A program made the translations under genes and the position numbers. This document shows, in pieces, positions 17,883-27,379 of a stretch of DNA of 64,000 nt. Within the stretch, counting starts at the first letter, position 1. Each line of letters starts with the position of its first letter. The notes beneath the pieces are model-generated. The model made no database searches. It worked only from the letters and a program-made list of their open reading frames with translations, and was not told where the DNA came from. Source of the stretch: W0P28-013 sp964570565 (GTDB taxonomy: Bacteria; Bacteroidota; Bacteroidia; Bacteroidales; Paludibacteraceae); the NCBI GenBank assembly GCA_964570565.1, contig CAZMYT010000001.1, positions 186,001 through 250,000 on the forward strand, read 5' to 3'.

Positions 17883-19847
17883 ATGAAACGTAGTATTCTT
17901 TTTGCAGTAGCCTTATTTACACTTTCATCAGGCTTTGCGACTAAAAAAATTGCTTTATCCGAGCTAGAAGATAAAATCGCTGGAGCTTGGGTTGGACAAA
18001 TGATTGGTAATTTTTATGGATTGCCATTCGAAAATAAATTTATTGAAAATCCTGGTCCTGAAACGTGGCCTTATGGCTATACCAAGAATTTGGATAAGCT
18101 CAAAAAATTAGATGGTGGATTTAGCGATGACGATACCGATTTTGAATATTTGTATCTGATTCAAATGGAAAAATATGGCTGTGAACCAACGTATGAGAAC
18201 TTGCGTACAGCGTGGATGAATCACGTGAAAGATAGAGTGTGGTTAGCCAATCGTGCTGCTTTGGGAGCTATGCATCATGGTTTAACGCCACCATTTACAG
18301 GAAAAAAAGAACTTAATCCACATTGGTATCAAATTGACCCACAATTGATTAACGAAATATGGGGCTATACAGCACCGGGCATGGTGACTTATGCCGCACA
18401 AAAAAGCGATTGGGCAGCTCGTATTACATCTGACGATTGGGCTTCGCATCCTACCATCCATTATGGTGCGATGTATGCCAATGCATTTTTTGAAACCAAT
18501 CGCGAAAAGTTGGTATTAGATGCTTTAAAACAGTTACCAGCCGATAGCCGTTATGCACAAACAGTGCGTGAGGTGGTGGCTTTATGGAAACAGTATCCAA
18601 ACGATTGGAAAAAAGCTCGTCAGGTGATTGCCGATCGTTATTATACGCATGAACCAGAGATGACTAAAACCATTTGGAATGCCAATTTAAATGGAGCTTG
18701 TGGTATTCTGTCGTTATTGTATGGTCATGGCGATTTCCAATTGACGATGGATTTGGGTTGTGCTATGGGTTTCGATGCTGACAATCAAACCGCAACAATT
18801 GGTGGACTTTTGGGCGTGATGTATGGATTTAAAGCATTACCTCGTGATTTATATTTACCCATAGAAGGCTGGACAAAACCGTTCAATAATAAGTACATCA
18901 ACATCACGCGTGACGCTTTGCCAGATGCAGCGATTGATGATATGGTAAAACGTACTGTAAAACAGGCTATTGATGTGGTTTGCTTGAATGGTGGTAAATT
19001 GGTTGAAAAAGCCGATAAATCAGTCTTAGTAATTAATGACAAAGCACAATTTAAAGTACCATTGGAATTTTATATTGGTCCAAATCCTCAGGTAGAAGTG
19101 AATAAACCATTTGCATACGACTATTTTTGCGATGGCAATAAAAAGTATGCGTGGAATCTCAAAAACGGAACGTTACCTAACGGTGTCACTTTTAATGACG
19201 GAACAATGAGTGGAACACCTACCGAAGCTGGTAAGTTTCATTATACGCTTACCTTAAGCGATGGTAAGAAAACAATCGAAAAAGAGTTTGATTTAATTGT
19301 TCGCCACAAAAATATAGCCCCAGAAGCCAAAACTATTTTGGCGAATGTGACCAAGTTGAATCGTTCGGTATTGGATTCTTGTTGGTATACGTTCGGCAAA
19401 CCCATGTATGCCGATTCGGTAGCGGTTATTAACGATGGCGTATTGGGTGGTGAAGGTTCTGTTTTTTACACTTTAGCAGCTAAAGCGCGCATTCCAAAAA
19501 TTGATTTCCTAGGTTATGAATGGGATGCTACCAAACAGATTTCAGCAGTTGGTTTGCACATGGGTTGCCTCGAAGAATTTGGAGGTTGGTTTACCAATAT
19601 TACGATACAATATCGTAACAAATTAGGACAGTGGGTTTCGGTTCCTGCCTATAAATCGTATCCTAAATTACCCGATACAGATATTGTATTTTTTCAACCT
19701 CATTTTGTAGAATATTATTTGGAGTTTGAACCGGTTGAAACAACTGCAATACGTTTGTTATTCGATACGAAAGTCGAAAAACATTGGCACAAATATACCA
19801 GAAACGTGAGCGCTTTTTTATCAGTAACCGAGTTATCAGTTTATTAA
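17883..19847 (+). CDS. Secreted ADP-ribosylglycohydrolase-family protein with Ig-like and discoidin-like domains
   Basis: Exported 654-residue enzyme, expected to cut N- or O-ribosyl bonds. After a signal peptide (1-19) comes an ADP-ribosylglycohydrolase domain (about 24-370): GAWVGQMIGNFYGLPFE, metal-binding SDDDTDF (81-87) and the second metal site GFDADNQTATIGG (297-309). The usual Asp of the first Gly motif is Asn here. A putative-Ig (He_PIG-type) domain follows (GTLPNGVTFNDGTMSGTP, about 395-480), then a discoidin-like beta-sandwich to the end. It starts three bases after susD. The accessory domains suggest binding to a polymer or glycan; the substrate is unknown. Confidence 0.85.
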   Translation: MKRSILFAVALFTLSSGFATKKIALSELEDKIAGAWVGQMIGNFYGLPFENKFIENPGPETWPYGYTKNLDKLKKLDGGFSDDDTDFEYLYLIQMEKYGCEPTYENLRTAWMNHVKDRVWLANRAALGAMHHGLTPPFTGKKELNPHWYQIDPQLINEIWGYTAPGMVTYAAQKSDWAARITSDDWASHPTIHYGAMYANAFFETNREKLVLDALKQLPADSRYAQTVREVVALWKQYPNDWKKARQVIADRYYTHEPEMTKTIWNANLNGACGILSLLYGHGDFQLTMDLGCAMGFDADNQTATIGGLLGVMYGFKALPRDLYLPIEGWTKPFNNKYINITRDALPDAAIDDMVKRTVKQAIDVVCLNGGKLVEKADKSVLVINDKAQFKVPLEFYIGPNPQVEVNKPFAYDYFCDGNKKYAWNLKNGTLPNGVTFNDGTMSGTPTEAGKFHYTLTLSDGKKTIEKEFDLIVRHKNIAPEAKTILANVTKLNRSVLDSCWYTFGKPMYADSVAVINDGVLGGEGSVFYTLAAKARIPKIDFLGYEWDATKQISAVGLHMGCLEEFGGWFTNITIQYRNKLGQWVSVPAYKSYPKLPDTDIVFFQPHFVEYYLEFEPVETTAIRLLFDTKVEKHWHKYTRNVSAFLSVTELSVY

Positions 19848-19869
19848 TTAATTTACAACATAAAACAAC

Positions 19870-21528
19870 ATGAAGAATAGAGCAATTATAGCAGTTTTAT
19901 TGGTATTGTCGCTTACCGCGTGTCACTCAAATAAAGAGACCAGCCAAGCGACTCCAATTACAATGACCAAAGCTGTGTTGATGGATAAAATTAAAGGCGG
20001 TTGGGCTGGTCAAACTATTGGTGTGGTGTATGGCGCACCAGCAGAGTTTAAGTTTCAAGGAACGACGATGCAGGCGTATCAACCAATTCCATGGAACGAA
20101 CATTATGTGAAATATTGGTGGGATAAAAAACCTGGTTTGTTCGATGATATTTATAACGATTTGACGTTTGTAGAGACCTTTGAACAAGCTGGTTTAGACT
20201 GTAGCATGGACACACTGGCACATCGTTTTGCGTATGCCGAATATCACTTGGCACACGCTAACCAAGCTGGACGTTACAATATTCGTCAAGGCATTATGCC
20301 ACCAGCATCTGGTAATTGGAAAAATAATCCGCATGCTGATGATTTAGATTTTCAGATAGAAGCTGATTTTATTGGATTAATGAGCCCTGGAATGGTCAAC
20401 GCTGCTATGGATGTTGCCAATCGGGTAGGGCATATTATGAATAGTGGCGACGGTTTTTATGGCGGTGCGTTTGTGGCGGGTTTATATGCACAAGCATTTG
20501 TTTCAAACGATGTCAACGAAATTTTGGACGTGGCTTTGCAACCAATTCCCAAAGAAAGTTCGTTTTATCAATGTGTGAATGACGTACGAAAATGGCACAA
20601 ACAATATCCTAACGATTGGGAACAATGTTGGTTTGAACTTCACAAAAAATGGAACGTGGATAAAGGTTGTCCTAAAGGTGTTTTTCTAAGTTTCAACATT
20701 GATGCAAAAATGAATAGTGCTTATGTGGCTATGGCGTTGCTATATGGTCAAGGCGATTTTGGTAAATCGATGGATATTGCCACTCGTAGTGGACAAGATA
20801 GCGATTGTAATGCTTCTACCGTGGCTGGCGTATTGGGAGTTATGTTGGGCTATAATGCCATTGATGCTTATTGGCTTGAACCATTAAAGGAAATAGAACC
20901 GCTCTGTTTTCAAGGAACCGATGTATCGTTGGCAAAAGCCTATGATTTGAGCTACAAACACGCTCTTGAAATGATTACACGGAATGGTGGAACCGTAACC
21001 GACAATGACGTTACAATCAATAGAACTGCAATCAATGTATTGCCACTTGAACAAAATTTTGAGAAAACAACGCCTATTTGTCGCGAACGAAAAGATTGTT
21101 TTATGGAAAACAACGAATATGCGTTCGATTTCAGGGGCAATGGTTTTGTGATTTATGGCAATTTGGTGACCACGCAAAGTATCACGAAAGATTATATTCA
21201 TCGTGTGGCTATTCGATTTGGTTCTGAGGCATTTGCATTGGCGGAATTAAATGATAATTATGTGGCGCAATTTGAAGTGTGGATTGATGGTAAATTGGAT
21301 CATATCAGTACTATGCCAATGAAAAATACCTCGCGCAAATTAGAACCTGCTTGGCGTTATCAATTGCCAGAAGGGAATCATCACGTGGTATTGAAATGGT
21401 TGAATCCTAACGATAAGTATTTACTACGTATCAACGATATTATGTATTATTCAGAAAAACCGTTACCATCGCCACATTATACAAATCCTGTGGTTAGTCA
21501 TTCGGTGGCAACCATCGACGGCGTGTAG
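19870..21528 (+). CDS. ADP-ribosylglycohydrolase-family lipoprotein, second paralogue
   Basis: A 552-residue lipoprotein (Cys18, SLTAC). The catalytic domain (about 34-390) has GGWAGQTIGVVYGAPAEF, FDDIYNDLTF (91-100) and GQDSDCNASTVAGVLG (308-323), so both metal sites of the ADP-ribosylglycohydrolase fold look intact. A C-terminal beta-sandwich domain (about 425-540: DFRGNGFVIYG ... VWIDGKLDHI ... LPEGNHHVVLKW) is shared with the next gene but not with the previous one. It belongs to a subgroup with DDxYxDLTF in place of the classic DDT motif. It probably acts in the periplasm or at the surface on ribosylated compounds. Confidence 0.86.
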   Translation: MKNRAIIAVLLVLSLTACHSNKETSQATPITMTKAVLMDKIKGGWAGQTIGVVYGAPAEFKFQGTTMQAYQPIPWNEHYVKYWWDKKPGLFDDIYNDLTFVETFEQAGLDCSMDTLAHRFAYAEYHLAHANQAGRYNIRQGIMPPASGNWKNNPHADDLDFQIEADFIGLMSPGMVNAAMDVANRVGHIMNSGDGFYGGAFVAGLYAQAFVSNDVNEILDVALQPIPKESSFYQCVNDVRKWHKQYPNDWEQCWFELHKKWNVDKGCPKGVFLSFNIDAKMNSAYVAMALLYGQGDFGKSMDIATRSGQDSDCNASTVAGVLGVMLGYNAIDAYWLEPLKEIEPLCFQGTDVSLAKAYDLSYKHALEMITRNGGTVTDNDVTINRTAINVLPLEQNFEKTTPICRERKDCFMENNEYAFDFRGNGFVIYGNLVTTQSITKDYIHRVAIRFGSEAFALAELNDNYVAQFEVWIDGKLDHISTMPMKNTSRKLEPAWRYQLPEGNHHVVLKWLNPNDKYLLRINDIMYYSEKPLPSPHYTNPVVSHSVATIDGV

Positions 21529-21558
21529 TTTTTAGTCATTATTTTTAATTTATAACTT

Positions 21559-23115
21559 ATGAAACCAACTTCTTATATAAACTTTTTGTTAGCAGCTACA
21601 GTTTGCTTTCTTGTTTCGTGCCAACCTAAAAAAGCGGCTTTGTCCGATGGCGATACTCTCACTATTTCTGTGGCCGATTTTAAAGATAAAATCAAAGGCG
21701 GTTGGGCTGGACAAACAATTGGTTGTACCTATGGCGGACCTACTGAATTCAAATACAGAGGAGCGTTGATTCACGACGATACACCGATTATTTGGTACGA
21801 TGATTATGCACGCGAAACGTTTGAATTAGATCCTGGATTATATGACGATGTGTACATGGATTTAACTTTTGTGGAAGTGATGGCACGTTGCGGTATTGAT
21901 GCGCCTGCTGATTCATTTGCACTTTCGTTTGCCAATGCACCATATAAGTTATGGCATGCCAATCAAGCAGCGCGTTATAATATCTTGAATGGCATTATGC
22001 CGCCAGCATCTGGGCATTGGAAAAATAATCCTCATGCTGACGATATTGACTTTCAGATTGAAGCCGATTTTGCTGGTATGATGACACCAGGCATGGTGAA
22101 TACAGGTGTTGAGTTGTGCGATAAAATTGGTCACATTATGAATTCTGGCGATGGTTATTATGGAGGCGTTTATATGTCGGCTATGTACTCGTTAGCGTTT
22201 GTTTCCAACGATTTATCGTATATTGTTACCGAAGCACTTAAAACCATTCCTGCTCGTAGCAAATACCGCCAATGTATCGAAGAGGTGATTCGTTTGCACA
22301 AAAAATATCCTTCCGATTGGAAACGCTGTTGGTATGAGATGGAGTTGAAATACGCTCAAGAAATTGGTTGCCCAGAAGGTGTTTTTAATGCGTTTAATAT
22401 CGATGCGGCACTCAATTCGGCTTATGTGGTTATTGGTTTGCTTTATGGCGATGGCGATTTTTATAAAACGATGGATATTTCTACGCGCTGTGGACAAGAT
22501 AGCGATTGTAATCCAGCTTCAGCATGCGGTATTTTAGGCGTGATGATGGGTTATAAAAATATTCCTGAGAAGTGGAAACCAGCCATGGAAAAGGTGGAAG
22601 ATTTAGATTTTCCATATACGACTATTTCTTTGAATCGAATTTATGATTTGAACTATGATATGGCTTTAGAACTTATCACACGTCATGGTGGCGCGGTCAA
22701 CGATTCCACTATTTCAGTTAAATTTCAAGCTCCCAAAGAAGTGGCTTGGGAAGAAAATTTTGTGGGGCATTTCCCATCCGAACGTCGTGTAATAGGTAAA
22801 CCGTTTGAAAATGATAGCTTGCATATTGATTTTACTGGCAACGGTATTGTGGTTATGGGTTTTGTAAAACAAGTAATGCCTGATAATCTTTACTATGTTG
22901 CTAATATGGAGGCTTATATCGATGGTCAGTTAGTGGAATCATTCAAGATGCCTTTCGATTATATCAAACGTAAATACGATATTTTTCATCGTTACGATTT
23001 GCCGCAAGGCAATCATACATTAGTCGTGAAATGGGTGAATCCACATCCTAATTATGCGGTTCAAACTAAAGATGTGGTGATTTATGCGAATCAAGCACGT
23101 GTTGTAACTAAATAA
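21559..23115 (+). CDS. ADP-ribosylglycohydrolase-family lipoprotein, third paralogue
   Basis: A 518-residue lipoprotein (Cys21, FLVSC) closely similar in design to the gene before it: GGWAGQTIGCTYGGPTEF, YDDVYMDLTFVE, the shared block MPPASGHWKNNPHADDIDFQ, and GQDSDCNPASACGILG. It ends with the same beta-sandwich (DFTGNGIVVMG ... AYIDGQLVESF ... LPQGNHTLVVKWV). The two genes look like an old tandem duplication that has diverged, perhaps to cut different aglycones or linkages. The 30-base gap and same strand place it in the operon. Confidence 0.86.
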   Translation: MKPTSYINFLLAATVCFLVSCQPKKAALSDGDTLTISVADFKDKIKGGWAGQTIGCTYGGPTEFKYRGALIHDDTPIIWYDDYARETFELDPGLYDDVYMDLTFVEVMARCGIDAPADSFALSFANAPYKLWHANQAARYNILNGIMPPASGHWKNNPHADDIDFQIEADFAGMMTPGMVNTGVELCDKIGHIMNSGDGYYGGVYMSAMYSLAFVSNDLSYIVTEALKTIPARSKYRQCIEEVIRLHKKYPSDWKRCWYEMELKYAQEIGCPEGVFNAFNIDAALNSAYVVIGLLYGDGDFYKTMDISTRCGQDSDCNPASACGILGVMMGYKNIPEKWKPAMEKVEDLDFPYTTISLNRIYDLNYDMALELITRHGGAVNDSTISVKFQAPKEVAWEENFVGHFPSERRVIGKPFENDSLHIDFTGNGIVVMGFVKQVMPDNLYYVANMEAYIDGQLVESFKMPFDYIKRKYDIFHRYDLPQGNHTLVVKWVNPHPNYAVQTKDVVIYANQARVVTK

Positions 23116-23147
23116 ACCAAGTTTTTCATGATAACCAAGTTTTTCAT
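23115..23147 (+). repeat. Short tandem duplication over a start codon
   Basis: AACCAAGTTTTTCAT occurs at 23115-23129 and again at 23133-23147, an 18-base period. The first copy spans the intergenic gap and the ATG of the next gene (23128); the second encodes its first residues. Confidence 0.8.
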
Positions 23148-24750
23148 AGTGGCGGGTACGCAAATAAGGCAACTTCTTTCATACAAGAGGCTAGCCTTAT
23201 TTGTTGCCTGTTTTATCAGTTTAATGTTGATGTCATGCGACCCTACTAAACCGATTGATAATCCACCTACTTTTAAGCGTTATGCCGAAAATGTGACTTT
23301 CTTTAGCAAAATATTGAATCGCGAGGTTTCTTTTGCTCTCTATTTGCCAGCTGATTATAACACGTCGAAGGCAGACTATGGCACGGTTTATTTGTTGCAC
23401 GGTTGGGGCGATAATCAAACAGCTTGGGTAGCTGGTGGTCAGGTCAATACGATTATTAACGATTTGGAAACGAAAGGTATGATCGATTCTTATATTTATG
23501 TAATGCCTTATGCATTGAAATCCTATTACGTGAATTATTATACCAATAAGTTCAATTACATGGATATGTTTGCTAACGAATTGGTGCCTTATATCGATTC
23601 GTTATATCGAACCAAGGCCGATGCTACACATCGCGCTGTGGTGGGTTATTCCATGGGCGGTTACGGTGCTTTGATTTTGCCGTATAAACATCCTGAATTG
23701 TTTAGTATTTCGGTGCCACTGAGTATGTCGTGGCGTACGCATGCTCAATACTGTTCCGAACCACAATCGGTTTGGGATAGTCAATTTGGACGCATTTTTG
23801 GAGGCGAAGGACTCACGGGAGAAGCGCGTTTGACCGATTACTATTTACAACATGATCCATTGACGTTTGGTGAAAATCTGTCGGATACTCAAAAACAGAT
23901 TCACTTGTTTATGGATTGTGGTGACGACGAAGAACAGCTATCGGTTACCGCTGTTGAATTGCATGCGTTATTGCAACGTAAAGCTGTTGCACATGAGATG
24001 CGCATACGCAATGGAGCTCATACTTGGGATTATTGGCATGGTGGGATTCGAGAAGCATTGCCGTTTATCACGCGCATGATGAATGGTTTGTCCGAGTCTG
24101 TTGTCACCGAAGCGACACGTTTATCGGCTAATTTGTCTGGACAGACAGAGCAAGTGGATATGAATGGCTGTAGTTTGACCATCACAATTCCCGAAAATTA
24201 TAATCAGCGTACCGATTCGTGCCATGTGGTCTATTTAGCCTACGATAGTTATACAAATAGAACGTCAGAATTGCAAAAAACTGCTTTGTTGCTGGATTCG
24301 TTGCAACGTGATAAGAACTTTATTTTGGTAGCATTTAACCCTGCCCAATTGGAACAAAATTCAGCCGATTTTGATCAGTTGATAGATTTTATGGCTATTA
24401 ATTATCGTGTTAAACCACGTGATTATCATCGTGTGCTCATTGGTAATAAAGAATCAGGAAATTGGGCATATAATGCCAGCAATCTTAATCCCGCTTTGGT
24501 ACATGCTGTTTATTTGTTAAATACAAATTTGGATACTTCGCGCGCATTGCCAACCAATGAGTTTTATTATTTATCGGCAGGCGATGAGAGTGTTACGTGT
24601 ACCGAATTGTCGCAGTTGTATGTGGATTGTCGTAATCAATCGATTAGTCATCAATACCGCTTGCTTAACGGCAATGATAGTTTTGAAACATTCTTATATT
24701 TGTTGCAAGAAAGTATTCCGTATATTGGTCTCAAACTTAATAAGTTTTGA
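23128..24750 (+). CDS. Esterase D/CE1-like lipoprotein with a degenerate second hydrolase domain
   Basis: A 540-residue lipoprotein (Cys37, LMLMSC, after an unusually long n-region). The first domain (about 45-325) is an esterase of the PF00756 type with HGWGDN, the nucleophile motif GYSMGG (Ser174), an Asp in DCGDDEE and His297 in GAHTWDYW. A second alpha/beta-hydrolase-like domain (about 335-540) has lost the GxSxG elbow, showing LIGNKESGNW where the elbow would fall. Likely role: remove ester groups that block the glycohydrolases, or cut ester-linked ribosyl groups. Neither substrate is shown by the sequence. Confidence 0.82.
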   Translation: MITKFFIVAGTQIRQLLSYKRLALFVACFISLMLMSCDPTKPIDNPPTFKRYAENVTFFSKILNREVSFALYLPADYNTSKADYGTVYLLHGWGDNQTAWVAGGQVNTIINDLETKGMIDSYIYVMPYALKSYYVNYYTNKFNYMDMFANELVPYIDSLYRTKADATHRAVVGYSMGGYGALILPYKHPELFSISVPLSMSWRTHAQYCSEPQSVWDSQFGRIFGGEGLTGEARLTDYYLQHDPLTFGENLSDTQKQIHLFMDCGDDEEQLSVTAVELHALLQRKAVAHEMRIRNGAHTWDYWHGGIREALPFITRMMNGLSESVVTEATRLSANLSGQTEQVDMNGCSLTITIPENYNQRTDSCHVVYLAYDSYTNRTSELQKTALLLDSLQRDKNFILVAFNPAQLEQNSADFDQLIDFMAINYRVKPRDYHRVLIGNKESGNWAYNASNLNPALVHAVYLLNTNLDTSRALPTNEFYYLSAGDESVTCTELSQLYVDCRNQSISHQYRLLNGNDSFETFLYLLQESIPYIGLKLNKF

Positions 24751-24752
24751 TT

Positions 24753-26306
24753 ATGAAACAGCGTCTCGTCTTAATGTTTTTGCTGGCTGTATTCTCCGTG
24801 TCAGTTTTGGCTACGGAGATAGAAGGATGCTCTTTTTACAGCCGTGTGTTGCAAAAGGAAATCAACTATAGCGTTGTTTTGCCCGACCGTTATTTTACAA
24901 CTAAACAACGTTATCCAGTACTTTACATGCTACACGGATTGGGCGATAATGCGTCGTCGTGGTTGGAATATGGAAGTGTAGGACAAGTCTCCAAACAGCT
25001 AGTTCGCAAAGGCGAAATTCAGCCGATGATATTGATTATGCCTCAAGGATTTTCAGATTATTATTCTAATTTCTATTCAGGAGATTATAATTATCAAACC
25101 ATGTTTGTAACAGAATTGGTGCCTTTAGTTGACAGTTTGTATAGAACCATTGCCAATGCTCAAAATCGTGCTGTGACAGGTTATTCTATGGGTGGTTTTG
25201 GCGCTTTAATGTTGCCAATCAATCATCCTGATGTGTTTTCTGTAAGTATGCCTTTGAGTGCTTCTATTCGTACACATGAACAATATGCGACTGAGCAGTC
25301 ACAAACAGGTTGGGATCAACAATGGGGACGCATTTTTGGTGGCGTTGGTTTGTCGGGCGAAGCGCGTTTGACCGATTATTATCTTAAAAATTCACCATTT
25401 GGAGTGATTGCTTCTAAATCGGCAGAAGAGCTGAGTCGTGTTCATTTTTTCATTGATAATGGTGATCAAGAAGGAACTTTGTGTCGTAGTAACGAGGAGT
25501 TGCATCAGTTGTTCTTGGATAAAGGCGTGGATCATCTGTATCGCGTGCATAGTGGTGGTCACGATTTTAAATTTTGGCGTAGTTCATTACCAGCTGTTTT
25601 CCGTTTCGCTGATGCGCAATTTCACCAGAAAACGTTCAACGTGAGTGAAACTTACCAACTACCTAAGATTAATAAAAGGCAGTCGATTTTTTGTAAATCA
25701 TATAGTTGCCTGAGTCACGAATTGTCGCTCTATTATCCGTTTAATGATATCCAATCTCAACGTAAATATGCGGTTGTATATATCGTTGGCTGTCCTGACA
25801 AAAATACAGAAAAACGCATTGCTCAATATTATACAGAAGCTTATGAAAAAGGGACTTTACCGGCTATGGCACTCTGTTTTGTGCCTCAAGTATTAGCGTC
25901 GAATCTTCTTTCTGATATTGTTCCTATGCTTGAATCTCAAGCGAATATACGCGATAATAGACGTTATCGTTCTGTGTGGCAAATGGGTGGCTCTGCCGAT
26001 TCTGTACTTGCTCAAACACTGGTTCCACAATCGTTCACGGCAGCTGTGTTTACCAATTGTCAATTTGGCGATAAAGCAACTTTGGAAGCTTTGGTAGCAC
26101 ACACCGAAACGACTAAAAATAATTTGCAGTTATCTATTTATTCGCCGAGTATGGCTGGCTCAACATATTCTGGCAATGGTTATTTACACGTGGCTTTACG
26201 CGAGCATGGTTTTAAACACGAATATAGAGCGATGCCTTTTGAAATGAACTCTTTGGCACTAATGCCCGATCTGTTTTTATTTATTAGCGAACGAATACAT
26301 CATTAA
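24753..26306 (+). CDS. Secreted esterase D/CE1-like protein, second copy, with a degenerate second domain
   Basis: A 517-residue paralogue of the preceding gene, starting two bases after its stop. It has a cleavable signal peptide (1-20) and no lipobox, so it is probably soluble in the periplasm. The N-terminal esterase keeps HGLGDN, GYSMGG (Ser145), DNGDQEG and SGGHDFKFW, giving a full triad. The C-terminal domain is again hydrolase-like but has WQMGGSADS where a nucleophile elbow would be, so it is not an obvious esterase. Different anchoring of the two copies suggests work in two places. Confidence 0.82.
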   Translation: MKQRLVLMFLLAVFSVSVLATEIEGCSFYSRVLQKEINYSVVLPDRYFTTKQRYPVLYMLHGLGDNASSWLEYGSVGQVSKQLVRKGEIQPMILIMPQGFSDYYSNFYSGDYNYQTMFVTELVPLVDSLYRTIANAQNRAVTGYSMGGFGALMLPINHPDVFSVSMPLSASIRTHEQYATEQSQTGWDQQWGRIFGGVGLSGEARLTDYYLKNSPFGVIASKSAEELSRVHFFIDNGDQEGTLCRSNEELHQLFLDKGVDHLYRVHSGGHDFKFWRSSLPAVFRFADAQFHQKTFNVSETYQLPKINKRQSIFCKSYSCLSHELSLYYPFNDIQSQRKYAVVYIVGCPDKNTEKRIAQYYTEAYEKGTLPAMALCFVPQVLASNLLSDIVPMLESQANIRDNRRYRSVWQMGGSADSVLAQTLVPQSFTAAVFTNCQFGDKATLEALVAHTETTKNNLQLSIYSPSMAGSTYSGNGYLHVALREHGFKHEYRAMPFEMNSLALMPDLFLFISERIHH

Positions 26307-26329
26307 TATTAACCTTAAATTTTTACAGT

Positions 26330-27328
26330 ATGTACATTGTCGAAAGTTATTCATTAGCAGTGCTTTTCTGCTTTATTACGATGCTCTGTTGGGGCTCGTG
26401 GGGAAATACTCAAAAGCTAGCGGCCAAAAGTTGGCGTTATGAGTTGTTTTATTGGGATTATGTTATTGGTATTGTGCTATTTAGTATCATTCTTGGTTTT
26501 ACATTGGGTAGCATTGGAGAAGAAGGACGTTCTTTTCTGACCGATTTACAACAAGCGGATGCCAAGAATATAGGCAGTGCCATTTTTGGTGGTATTGTGT
26601 TTAATGCTGCCAATATTTTGTTGTCGGCTTCAGTCTCTATTGCTGGTTTGGCTGTGGCATTTCCATTAGGCGTTGGCTTGGCGTTAGTGCTAGGTGTGGT
26701 TATTAATTATATGGGACAAGCCAAAGGCGATCCTGTTTTATTATTTATTGGTGTTGCTTTGGTGGTCATTGCCATTGTGTTGAATGGAATTGCGGCAGGT
26801 AAGACTCAACAAGATAGCAAATCGAGTCGAAAGGGCATTATTTTAGCGGTTGTTGCAGGTGTGTTAATGGCTTTCTTCTATCGTTTTGTGGCTTCAGCTA
26901 TGGATTTAGAAAACTTCGCTGCTCCAGCTATCGGTAAAATGACTCCTTATTCTGCCTTCTTTGTCTTTGCCATTGGTATATTATTGAGCAATTTTATTTT
27001 CAACACATTCATTATGCGCAAACCATTTGTGGGTACGCCTGTGAGCTATAAAGAATATTTTGCGGGTAACGCACGTGTGCACTTGGTTGGTATTTTAGGT
27101 GGTATTATTTGGGCTATTGGTACAGCGTTAAGCTACATCGCTTCTGGTGAAGCTGGCACAGCCATTTCCTATGGATTAGGTCAAGGAGCTACCATGGTTT
27201 CTGCCGCTTGGGGCGTGTTCATTTGGAAGGAATTTAAAGGCTCAAGTAAATTGGTAAATGTATTAATTGCTTTCATGTTTGTGTTTTTCTTAACAGGTTT
27301 AGGTTTAATTATTTATGCAGGAAACTAA
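26330..27328 (+). CDS. GRP-family sugar transporter (RbsU-like, probable ribose importer)
   Basis: A 332-residue inner-membrane protein with about ten hydrophobic segments. The start (MLCWGSWGNTQKLA) and internal pairs such as GIVFNAANILLSASVSIAGLAVAFPLGVG (quoted in part: FNAANILLSA) fit the glucose/ribose porter branch of the drug/metabolite superfamily, which includes the ribose uptake protein RbsU. In this operon it would carry the freed sugar to the cytoplasm for the ribokinase. RhaT-type rhamnose transporters have a related fold and are the alternative. Confidence 0.85.
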   Translation: MYIVESYSLAVLFCFITMLCWGSWGNTQKLAAKSWRYELFYWDYVIGIVLFSIILGFTLGSIGEEGRSFLTDLQQADAKNIGSAIFGGIVFNAANILLSASVSIAGLAVAFPLGVGLALVLGVVINYMGQAKGDPVLLFIGVALVVIAIVLNGIAAGKTQQDSKSSRKGIILAVVAGVLMAFFYRFVASAMDLENFAAPAIGKMTPYSAFFVFAIGILLSNFIFNTFIMRKPFVGTPVSYKEYFAGNARVHLVGILGGIIWAIGTALSYIASGEAGTAISYGLGQGATMVSAAWGVFIWKEFKGSSKLVNVLIAFMFVFFLTGLGLIIYAGN

Positions 27329-27379
27329 GCTCCTGATATGTATATCTCTATTTTATTAACTTTTTAAATTTTTATTATT

